Below, piece by piece: positions 1 through 5,754 of a stretch of DNA of 9,279 bases. This DNA is from Bacteroidales bacterium. Its GTDB lineage: Bacteria > Bacteroidota > Bacteroidia > Bacteroidales > UBA12481. The stretch spans positions 1 through 9,279 of the forward strand of contig JAGHDB010000345.1 in the NCBI GenBank assembly GCA_021160155.1, given 5' to 3'. The translations under genes were made by a program, and so were the position numbers. Within the stretch, counting starts at the first letter, position 1. Each line of letters opens with the position of its first letter. The notes beneath the pieces are model-generated. The model worked only from the letters and a program-made list of their open reading frames with translations. It was not told the origin of the DNA and made no database searches.

Positions 1-744
1 CAAGCCTGCGATCTCCATAACATTTTCAGTACCCGGACGCCGGTTTTGTTCATGGTCAGCTCCGAAAATCACCCTTGCCAGTTTTGTCCCCTGTCGAATA
101 TACAGTGCACCGACTCCTTTGGGGCCATATAATTTATGGCCGGCCACCGACAGCAGATCCACCCCCAAGTCGTTCACTTTTACAGGGATCTTTCCGGTAC
201 TCTGGGCAGCATCCGTATGAAAAAGTATCCCGTTTGCGCGGGCAATGGCAGCAATCGATTCAATGGGTTGAATGGTGCCGACTTCATTATTGGCATGCAT
301 CACGGAGATCAGGATGGTCTCCGGTCGAATTGCTTTTTTAACATCTTCGGGATCTACCCATCCCGTATAGTCTACGGGCAGATAAGTTACTTCAAATCCT
401 TCAGTCTCCAGAAAGCCGCATACTTCAAGCACGGCAGGATGTTCAACCTGTGAAGTAATAATATGGTTTCCATGCCCTTTCAATGCTCTGGCTGCTCCCT
501 GAATAGCCAGATTGTTGGATTCGGTTCCCCCACCGGTAAAAATGATCTCCCATGGCTCAGCTCCTAACAACCCGGCTACCTGTTTTCTGGCATTTTCAAC
601 GGCTAAACGTGCTTCGGCCCCGTAAGAGTGAGTTGAGCTGGGATTACCAAAATGCTCCCGGAGATAGGGTTCCATCGCCATTGCCACCTGTGAATCTACA
701 GGAGTCGTGGCATTATAATCCAAATAAATCATTGTCTCCTTCAT
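1..744 (-). CDS. Cysteine desulfurase (NifS/IscS-like), 3' end outside window
   Basis: PLP-dependent enzyme that removes sulfur from L-cysteine and passes it as persulfide to Fe-S cluster assembly, tRNA thiolation or thio-cofactor synthesis; cytoplasmic. 248 codons are visible of a family length near 380-400, so the part with the catalytic loop cysteine is missing. Visible marks: the LDYNATTPV start typical of class V aminotransferases, GNPSSTHSYG, TGGGTESNN, the EHPAVL histidine that stacks on PLP, HANNEVGTIQP, HTDAAQ, and the PLP lysine at about residue 204 in AGHKLYGPKG, then the RRPGTEN motif. The start may instead be the in-frame ATG at 732, which would give MIYLDYNATTP, a common family start; an AGGAG lies only 3 nt before it. 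It begins about 11 bp after the rsgA stop, so it is probably the fourth gene of the operon. The IscS, NifS or SufS subtype cannot be settled without the C-terminus. Confidence 0.95.
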   Translation of the reverse strand, partial: MKETMIYLDYNATTPVDSQVAMAMEPYLREHFGNPSSTHSYGAEARLAVENARKQVAGLLGAEPWEIIFTGGGTESNNLAIQGAARALKGHGNHIITSQVEHPAVLEVCGFLETEGFEVTYLPVDYTGWVDPEDVKKAIRPETILISVMHANNEVGTIQPIESIAAIARANGILFHTDAAQSTGKIPVKVNDLGVDLLSVAGHKLYGPKGVGALYIRQGTKLARVIFGADHEQNRRPGTENVMEIAGL

Positions 745-755
745 GAACCGTAAAA

Positions 756-1700
756 TTAATATCCTTGCCGGTATTTATCTCCTTTCTCAGCCATCATATT
801 CAGGTAATTCCGGTACCGCATTCCGGCAATATCTCCCGAATCAACCGCTTTTTTCACGGCACAACCGGGCTCATGGGTATGGGTACAGTTATGGTACTGG
901 CAACCGGCCGCATAACGAAACAGTTCGGGGAAAAAGTGATACAGCTCCTCTTTCATGATATCCACCATACCAAACCCCCTGATTCCCGGAGTATCGATTA
1001 AATCGCCTCCGTTTTTCAGGGAGATCATTTCAGGAAATGTGGTAGTATGTTTCCCCCCTTTATGGGCATCGGATATTTCAGCTGTTTTAAGCTGAATGTC
1101 AGGTTCCAGAAAATTGATCAGTGTAGTTTTACCCACCCCGCTGTTACCAACCAGTACCGTTAGTTTTTCTCTCAGTATTTCGTTCAGAAACTCCAGTCCG
1201 CTCTTATTTTTTAAAGATACCGGATAGGAAGGATATCCGGCTTTCAGATAGGCATTCCGCCATTCGTCCAACTGTTCCAGTTCGCGCCGGTTATATAAAT
1301 CCAGTTTATTAAATAATAGAATAACGGGTATATTATATGCTTCAGCGGATACCAGAAGGCGGTCAACGAACATCGACAGTGTCTTGGGGGATTTCAGGGT
1401 CACCATAACCATAGCCTGGTCAACATTTGCTGCCAGCACATGGGTTTCACGGCTTAATTTCGTTGCCTTACGTATGATGTAATTTTTTCTCGGATAGAGT
1501 ATGGTAATCACTCCGGTAGTTTCATATCCGGTAAGATTCAGCATAACCTGATCACCCACAGCAACCGGATTAGTAGTTCGTTTCCCCCGGATTCTGAACC
1601 TCCCTTTTAAAGTACAGGGTATAATTCTGTTTTCTGAGGTTCTGACCCAATGAAGCGCACCTGTGGTTTTAACAACCGTTCCTTCAAATTGCCCGCTCAT
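756..1700 (-). CDS. rsgA: Ribosome small-subunit maturation GTPase RsgA (YjeQ family)
   Basis: Circularly permuted GTPase that acts late in 30S subunit assembly, checking the decoding centre and releasing after GTP hydrolysis; cytoplasmic. The 314-residue protein is full length for the family. Order of parts: an N-terminal OB-fold (about 1-75), then the permuted G domain with G4 NKLD at 131-134 coming before G1 GNSGVGKT at 185-192, the switch stretch GKHTTTF at 216-222 and G3 DTPG at 236-239. The C-terminal zinc knuckle is complete: Cys267, Cys272, His274 and Cys280 (C-x4-C-x-H-x5-C). The G4-before-G1 order is diagnostic. Its ATG overlaps the pepE stop in an ATGA, suggesting coupled translation. 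Nothing is broken or missing. Confidence 0.98.
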   Translation of the reverse strand: MSGQFEGTVVKTTGALHWVRTSENRIIPCTLKGRFRIRGKRTTNPVAVGDQVMLNLTGYETTGVITILYPRKNYIIRKATKLSRETHVLAANVDQAMVMVTLKSPKTLSMFVDRLLVSAEAYNIPVILLFNKLDLYNRRELEQLDEWRNAYLKAGYPSYPVSLKNKSGLEFLNEILREKLTVLVGNSGVGKTTLINFLEPDIQLKTAEISDAHKGGKHTTTFPEMISLKNGGDLIDTPGIRGFGMVDIMKEELYHFFPELFRYAAGCQYHNCTHTHEPGCAVKKAVDSGDIAGMRYRNYLNMMAEKGDKYRQGY

Positions 1701-2404
1701 TCCATTACGAAATTCAGGTCACTCCCCGGTTCTGTCTCTATCGGGTCTTTGCCGAATCTGAATATTCTGGCCGGACGTTTCCCGATCAGCTCCACCCTGT
1801 TGTTATTAACCAAAAGCATGGTTCCCTCACGCAATCCAACCACATACCGGTCGGGATTTACAGTAATATATTCCTCTATTCTCTGTTGGCGTGTCTCTCC
1901 GGCATGGCCTTCGGGATTGGCATCCAGATAATGCGGGTTGATCTGAAAAGGCACAAAATGAAAAGCATGGAATCCGCGGGGATCTGCAACCGGCATATCA
2001 TTGGTAGTCATAATGGTCGGGCATGCCATGTTGGCTCCCGCGCTCCAGCCTATATAAGGTGTGCCGGTCAGCACTTTTTCACGTAACACATCCACCAGAT
2101 CCAGTTCATGAATTTTTTTGGCCAGCATCCAGGTATTACCGCCGCCCACCACAATGGCATCTGATTGTTTGACCGCTTTTTTCGGTAAATTAAAATTATG
2201 GATTGAATCCACCTGATAACCCAGTTCTGCAAATCGTTCCTGAACTTTTTTCAGATAATCGTCATATGAAAATGTAACTGCAGCATACGGGAAAAACAAT
2301 ACTTTCCGTATTTCACGTCCCAGAAAATCCGCGATTTGCTCACGGGGATGATTCAAATAGGAATCTCCTGCATTCGTAGAATTACTGATCAGTAATAATT
2401 TCAT
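1697..2404 (-). CDS. pepE: Dipeptidase E, aspartyl dipeptidase (peptidase family S51)
   Basis: Cytoplasmic serine peptidase that cleaves Asp-X dipeptides. Seen: the SNSTNAG start, PYA at the end of the second strand, GGGN (about 87-90, oxyanion region), the nucleophile elbow GWSAGAN with Ser121, Asp136 in TTNDMP and His158 in INPHY. These fall one residue after the Ser120-Asp135-His157 triad of the enterobacterial enzyme. At 235 residues it is full length. I chose the ATG at 2404 because it makes an ATGA overlap with the stop of the preceding gene and gives the usual MKLLLISNS start; an in-frame ATG at 2410 would add two residues. Why it sits between an E1-like enzyme and rsgA is unclear; peptide recycling is the default role. 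Confidence 0.95.
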   Translation of the reverse strand: MKLLLISNSTNAGDSYLNHPREQIADFLGREIRKVLFFPYAAVTFSYDDYLKKVQERFAELGYQVDSIHNFNLPKKAVKQSDAIVVGGGNTWMLAKKIHELDLVDVLREKVLTGTPYIGWSAGANMACPTIMTTNDMPVADPRGFHAFHFVPFQINPHYLDANPEGHAGETRQQRIEEYITVNPDRYVVGLREGTMLLVNNNRVELIGKRPARIFRFGKDPIETEPGSDLNFVME

Positions 2405-3177
2405 GGCCATTTTATTTGTGTTATTTTTTTTATTTGTTCCTTATCCCTGTTTTCCGGAACCACCGGGATCCGGTTAATAGAAAAATTATTCGTCAATGTA
2501 TTGAATAACAGAATTTTTCCGGATAATACATCATCCAGTTCAAGAATTACTTTTAATGTTTCATTTGCCTGAAGTGTTCCGGTAATCCCGGGTAATACAT
2601 TGTAAATACCTAAAACCGGTTGTGGTTCAGTCTCAGGTCTGGCAAAGGGATACATACATCTGTAGGTAGGCCCTCCATGGTAATTGAATACGGCCACAGC
2701 TCCCTCATATTTAAAAACTGCACCATGAATCATTGGCTTATCCGATAAAACCGCCGCATCATTAATCAGCAAACGGGTAGCAATGTTGTCTGTGCAATCA
2801 ACCACCATATCGAAAGAGTTGACAACTTTAACTGCATTTTCCGGAAGCATTCTTTCAACAATTACCTCTGTCTGTACAAATTCATTCAATGACCGGATCT
2901 TTTCACTGACCGCAATCGCTTTATACCGGCCCACGTCTTCTGCTCCGAACAACACTTGTCGTTGCAGGTTACTGTTCGTCACGCGGTCGTCATCCATGAT
3001 TCCCAGGCGCCCTGTTCCGGCTGCTGCCAGGTATTGGATAACCGGGCACCCCAATCCGCCGGCGCCCACAACCAGCACGGAGGCATCCCGGATACGTTGT
3101 TGTCCGGCCCTGCCGATCCGGTCAAGCATCAAATGACGGATGTACCGTTCCTGCTCAATATTTGTAAGGCCTTCCAT
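2401..3177 (-). CDS. E1-like adenylyltransferase, ThiF/MoeB/HesA family, lacking the usual zinc cysteines
   Basis: Family members use ATP to adenylate the C-terminus of a ubiquitin-like sulfur carrier (ThiS, MoaD) or similar substrate. The 258-residue protein has the complete adenylation core: RYIRH at 11-15, the nucleotide loop GAGGLG at 38-43, acidic MDDDRV at 61-66, SNLQRQ with Arg73, Lys86 in GRYKA, and CTDN with Asp130; these match the key E. coli MoeB positions (Arg73, Lys86, Asp130). The usual first CxxC reads Thr171-Tyr-Arg-Cys174, the loop where ThiF has its reactive Cys is cysteine-free (about 180-197), and the C-terminal CxxC is absent. Only three Cys remain (44, 128, 174). No MoaD or ThiS gene is visible. 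It heads the run leading to the cysteine desulfurase. Thiamine, molybdopterin or another conjugation role cannot be chosen from the sequence, so no symbol is given. Confidence 0.9.
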   Translation of the reverse strand: MEGLTNIEQERYIRHLMLDRIGRAGQQRIRDASVLVVGAGGLGCPVIQYLAAAGTGRLGIMDDDRVTNSNLQRQVLFGAEDVGRYKAIAVSEKIRSLNEFVQTEVIVERMLPENAVKVVNSFDMVVDCTDNIATRLLINDAAVLSDKPMIHGAVFKYEGAVAVFNYHGGPTYRCMYPFARPETEPQPVLGIYNVLPGITGTLQANETLKVILELDDVLSGKILLFNTLTNNFSINRIPVVPENRDKEQIKKITQIKWP

Positions 3178-3190
3178 AGCCTACTAAGGT

Positions 3191-3222
3191 AAAAAAAAAC
3201 CCGGAAGCCTGCTTCCGGGTTT
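3191..3222 (-). terminator. Rho-independent terminator of the sigma/anti-sigma/beta-barrel unit
   Basis: Read on the minus strand, AAACCCGGAAGC pairs perfectly with GCTTCCGGGTTT around a 2-nt centre (12 bp on paper, about 10-11 bp with a realistic 4-nt loop), and the 3' arm runs into a tract of nine T. It starts 20 nt after the stop of the beta-barrel gene. On the plus strand the stem is followed by only three T, so it works mainly in the minus direction. Confidence 0.9.
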
Positions 3223-3242
3223 ATATCGTAAAAGATAGCGGT

Positions 3243-4079
3243 TTATTCACCGAAATGCACACCAAAAGTAACCGGAAATACCTGTGGCCCTTTTCCGTCT
3301 TCAAACAGAGTTTGAGGATAATAGGTTGAGAAAATAGCGAAATCACCATATCCTACCCTGGCGGTAAATCCATACCGGTAATCCCGGAGATAGAAATCGT
3401 CTCGTGATTTAATCTTCTGTTTTTCATCATTTTCCATATATTTCTGTACCTGACGGGCTCCTATTCTGAGCCCTCCTACCACCCCTGCAGATACTTTAAT
3501 TCTTTCATGTTCTCCGTAAACCGGTATCTGAAACTCCACCAAAAGCGGGACAACCAGGTGGCACACACTCAAACGGTTTTTGTACAGGTCGTAATTAATC
3601 TGAGCGGCCGTAATGCCCTGTTGGGTTTTGACCAGGTCAAAATCCCCACTGAACATATAACGCTGATATTCTAAAGACAGACCGGTGACCAAACCGAAAT
3701 AATTTTGGATCAACCCGAAAGATTTTTCCGCAAAATTGAAATTAACACCCCAGCTATTACCCATTTTCAGATCAAGAAACTGACCGTCATCGGGAAGTTG
3801 CAATTGATGATTTGAGTTCATAAAATTGGTGAGTCCAAATTCCAAACCATCCCATGTGCCGTCCATTCTGCGAACCGGCCGGTGGTGTTTTTTATGCTTG
3901 GGCTGTACTACAATATTCGCATCATCATCCGTAATGATCCGTATTTCTTTATCATCATCCACAATAACCGTATACTGTTTTTTACCGATTCTGATTTTAG
4001 AGGTATCAGGTTGTTGTGCCCTCAGGGCAGATCCTGTTAAAAAAACAGAAAACACGAGTAAAACTCCAAATTTTTTCAT
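3243..4079 (-). CDS. Outer-membrane beta-barrel protein, PorT/OMP_b-brl-like
   Basis: Predicted 278-residue outer-membrane protein of unknown function. A Sec signal peptide occupies residues 1-21 (MKK, hydrophobic stretch, cut after LRA before QQ). Next comes a charged linker with two Asp triplets (41-43, 51-53) and a His/Lys/Arg run KHKKHHRPVRR (61-71), then WDGLEFGLTNF (76-86), which resembles the first strand of small Bacteroidota barrels. The rest alternates polar and hydrophobic residues with many aromatics and Gly turns, e.g. AGVVGGLRIGA and YGFTARVGYGDFAIF, and ends in VTFGVHFGE. The start at 4079 is chosen because it gives a clean signal peptide; an open frame runs back to 4142 but would bury the signal and overlap the promoter at 4105-4134. 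It is last in the unit, 78 bp behind the anti-sigma gene, and is probably a direct target of that sigma factor. Confidence 0.85.
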   Translation of the reverse strand: MKKFGVLLVFSVFLTGSALRAQQPDTSKIRIGKKQYTVIVDDDKEIRIITDDDANIVVQPKHKKHHRPVRRMDGTWDGLEFGLTNFMNSNHQLQLPDDGQFLDLKMGNSWGVNFNFAEKSFGLIQNYFGLVTGLSLEYQRYMFSGDFDLVKTQQGITAAQINYDLYKNRLSVCHLVVPLLVEFQIPVYGEHERIKVSAGVVGGLRIGARQVQKYMENDEKQKIKSRDDFYLRDYRYGFTARVGYGDFAIFSTYYPQTLFEDGKGPQVFPVTFGVHFGE

Positions 4080-4104
4080 GTTGTTGGATTTTTGATTTCG
4101 GAAG

Positions 4105-4134
4105 TAAGACGCAATTGAATGGTAAAAAGTTACA
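4105..4134 (-). promoter_or_regulatory. Predicted ECF-sigma promoter of the beta-barrel gene
   Basis: On the minus strand, TGTAACTTTT (4134-4125) is followed after 13 nt by CGTCTTA (4111-4105). From the AAC core this is AAC-N17-CGTC, the usual ECF -35/-10 layout. The same two blocks occur upstream of the sigma gene. The element lies in the 78-bp gap behind the anti-sigma stop, and the -10 block ends 25 nt before the chosen start codon at 4079, leaving a leader of roughly 20 nt. It would let the beta-barrel gene be induced independently of the upstream operon. This is pattern recognition; no transcript data were available. Confidence 0.65.
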
Positions 4135-4157
4135 AAAGCCATACAGATCGATATGCA

Positions 4158-5159
4158 TCAACGATGAGGCAGAGACAGTGCCAGTAGCCGGCTGTTAAAA
4201 TTTACTTTTTTAAGATTTCCGGTCGAATTGTATTCGCGTTCGATGTCTATTCCGGTATCCATCAGATTATTGAGTTTCTGAACCCCCACATCTGCCACTT
4301 CCCATAAGGTAAACTGTTGTTTTTTTACCAGTTCGGCGGGTTCTCCCAGAATACGTTCGCGAAATAGTCGTAAAGCCAATTCATATAAGGTTTCATACGT
4401 ATCATCCGCTTTGGAAATCAATCTTGTTTCTGCAAGCATCACACCGGGTTCATCTGACTGCCTTGCGGTTACCGGTAAATGATGCAACGATTTGCGCGGA
4501 AGGTATGCCATAGGCTGAATATTCCGGTTTTCTTTTCCCGGGATCATGAATCCCGGTGCGGCAGGCAACTGTATAGTGCTGTTTTTCAGTGTAATATCGT
4601 TTTTATTCAAGTCGAGCAATGATTCTTTTACCGCCATCTGAAGATAATGCGGATGGTTGACCTCCGGGGTTTTACCCGGCCATAACCAAAAGGCCAGTCC
4701 GGTTACTACAGCAGCAGCAAGGGGATAGATCCATGCAGAAACAAGCCGTCTCTTTTTCTTTAATCTCGCCCGGCCCGGATAAAAGACTGAAGCATCCGGC
4801 ACCAAACGTGTCCGGGTAAAAAGGTATAATTTCCGCTTTAAATTTTTATCCTTTTTGAGTTGGTCTTTAAACCGTATCTGTTCTGATCTATTCAGATCTC
4901 CTTCCATGAAAGCGATACACTGATAATCTTCTTCGGTTACTCCCGCATAATCGGCAGGAGTATGTTTCAAACCGGATTTCCCCTTAAAAGAAATTTTTTC
5001 TGCAGGGAGATGAAGCAATTCCATTTCATGTAACTCCTCTTTCATTTCGGGATGTAAAGAAAGAAACCGGTCCAGTTCTTCCAGCCGGGATTTGTTCAGG
5101 TTACCCTCCAGGAAATCCAGGAACCAAACCTCATAATTATCCAATCCTGTTTTTATCAT
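4158..5159 (-). CDS. Transmembrane anti-sigma factor with duplicated cytoplasmic module
   Basis: Predicted inner-membrane protein of 333 residues that would hold the ECF sigma factor encoded just before it. The cytoplasmic part (1-138) holds two related modules: about 9-51 with FLEGNLNKSRLEEL, and about 79-119 with FMEGDLNRSEQIRF, each a short motif followed by a charged helix. No HxxxCxxC zinc motif is present. A basic stop KKKRR (134-138) precedes the single membrane span (about 140-160, ending FWLW), giving N-in, C-out. The periplasmic part (161-333) matches no domain I recognise. It begins with an ATGA overlap on the sigma stop, typical of sigma/anti-sigma pairs. The role is inferred from topology, position and the N-terminal modules; sequence alone would only support 'membrane protein'. 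Confidence 0.78.
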   Translation of the reverse strand: MIKTGLDNYEVWFLDFLEGNLNKSRLEELDRFLSLHPEMKEELHEMELLHLPAEKISFKGKSGLKHTPADYAGVTEEDYQCIAFMEGDLNRSEQIRFKDQLKKDKNLKRKLYLFTRTRLVPDASVFYPGRARLKKKRRLVSAWIYPLAAAVVTGLAFWLWPGKTPEVNHPHYLQMAVKESLLDLNKNDITLKNSTIQLPAAPGFMIPGKENRNIQPMAYLPRKSLHHLPVTARQSDEPGVMLAETRLISKADDTYETLYELALRLFRERILGEPAELVKKQQFTLWEVADVGVQKLNNLMDTGIDIEREYNSTGNLKKVNFNSRLLALSLPHR

Positions 5160-5641
5160 ACCAACATGGTTACCGATCCTATTTTTTCTTTTAAAAACAC
5201 CCTGGCTCTATAGATATATACTTTGACCTGGGATTCTGTCAATCCGGTAATTTCAGCGATTTCTTTATAGGAATACCCCTCATAATCACGCATCATGACG
5301 ACCGATCGTTGTTTCGGCGGCAGCTGAACGATAACCTGTTCGAGGATTTCCTTTAAATCCGAATATTGTTGTTCATGCGCGTATTCACCGAGCATCCCTT
5401 CTGCCATCGGCCGGTTTCGTTGATCTATCCTGATCTGGTCTATTAATTTATGATAAGCCGTGGTAAAGAGATAGGATTTGGCTTTCCCGGCATCTACACG
5501 ATCCACATTGATCCACAACTTTTCAAAAGCATCCTGCACCAGGTCGCGTGCTTTTTCGGGGTCCCGTATATTTTTTACGAGAAACCGGTAAACGGCATCC
5601 GCATATTGATCTACACAACGGTTATAATCAGCAACTGTCAT
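5156..5641 (-). CDS. ECF-type RNA polymerase sigma factor
   Basis: Directs RNA polymerase to a small set of promoters, usually for envelope or nutrient response, and is normally kept inactive by the co-encoded membrane anti-sigma. The 161 residues contain only the two ECF domains: sigma2 (about 10-76) with the ARDLVQDAFEKLW core helix at 31-43 and SYLFTTAYHKLIDQIR at 56-71, and sigma4 (about 105-153) with LPPKQRSVVMMRDYEGYSY followed by the helix-turn-helix KEIAEITGLTESQVKVYIYRAR at 126-147. There is no C-terminal extension. It overlaps the anti-sigma gene by 4 bp. The upstream AAC-N16-CGTC element suggests it transcribes itself. Its exact ECF group cannot be named from sight. Confidence 0.95.
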   Translation of the reverse strand: MTVADYNRCVDQYADAVYRFLVKNIRDPEKARDLVQDAFEKLWINVDRVDAGKAKSYLFTTAYHKLIDQIRIDQRNRPMAEGMLGEYAHEQQYSDLKEILEQVIVQLPPKQRSVVMMRDYEGYSYKEIAEITGLTESQVKVYIYRARVFLKEKIGSVTMLV

Positions 5642-5660
5642 TTCGGGTTAAGGTCGTAAT

Positions 5661-5689
5661 TAAGACGACTAAATTGTTCAAAAGTTACA
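5661..5689 (-). promoter_or_regulatory. Predicted autoregulatory ECF-sigma promoter of the sigma/anti-sigma operon
   Basis: On the minus strand, TGTAACTTTT (5689-5680) is followed after 12 nt by CGTCTTA (5667-5661), i.e. AAC-N16-CGTC. The 10-bp and 7-bp blocks are identical to those before the beta-barrel gene, while spacer and flanks differ, so selection rather than recent duplication is likely. The -10 block ends 19 nt before the sigma start codon at 5641, implying a very short leader. An alternative reading as a Bacteroidota housekeeping promoter (TTG, 18 nt, TAACTTTTG) overlaps it at 5679-5708 and cannot be excluded as a basal promoter. Confidence 0.65.
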
Positions 5690-5691
5690 CA

Positions 5692-5722
5692 TTTGTTTTT
5701 CATATCAATTTCTATAACCTTT
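5692..5722 (+). promoter_or_regulatory. Possible housekeeping promoter of the LolA-like/ABC operon
   Basis: TTTG at 5692-5695, a 19-nt spacer, then TAACCTTT at 5715-5722 resembles the Bacteroidota vegetative pattern (TTTG near -33, TAnnTTTG near -7) but the -7 part is imperfect, with one extra base before TTT and no final G. It sits about 33 bp before the start codon at 5755 and is back to back with the sigma-gene promoter. Weak call. Confidence 0.3.
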
Positions 5723-5754
5723 ACATTAGATCTTTCTTCTCTCATTTCAAACAC

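Noticed and set aside
384..390. A further AAGTTAC (GTAACTT on the minus strand)
   Set aside because: It is inside the cysteine desulfurase and no CGTC follows at 16-17 nt.
75..453. Two plus-strand open frames of 88 and 105 codons
   Set aside because: They lie opposite the cysteine desulfurase, whose family motifs are unbroken across the region; the plus-strand translations have no recognisable features.
2401..3177. Naming the E1-like gene thiF or moeB
   Set aside because: No thiamine or molybdopterin genes are nearby and the cysteines that define both enzymes are mostly missing, so a specific pathway is unsupported.
3263..3270. TACTTTTG on the minus strand, an exact TAnnTTTG -7 match, as promoter for the E1-like operon
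   Set aside because: No TTG or TTTG lies 19-21 nt upstream, it is inside the beta-barrel coding region, and its transcript would run straight into the terminator. It is kept only as a remote possibility.
4080..4142. In-frame N-terminal extension of the beta-barrel protein
   Set aside because: It would put 21 residues in front of a clean signal peptide and cover the predicted ECF promoter.
5548..5754. In-frame N-terminal extension of the LolA-like protein
   Set aside because: It would overlap the divergent sigma gene and place the clear signal peptide at residue 70; the ATG at 5755 is the natural start.
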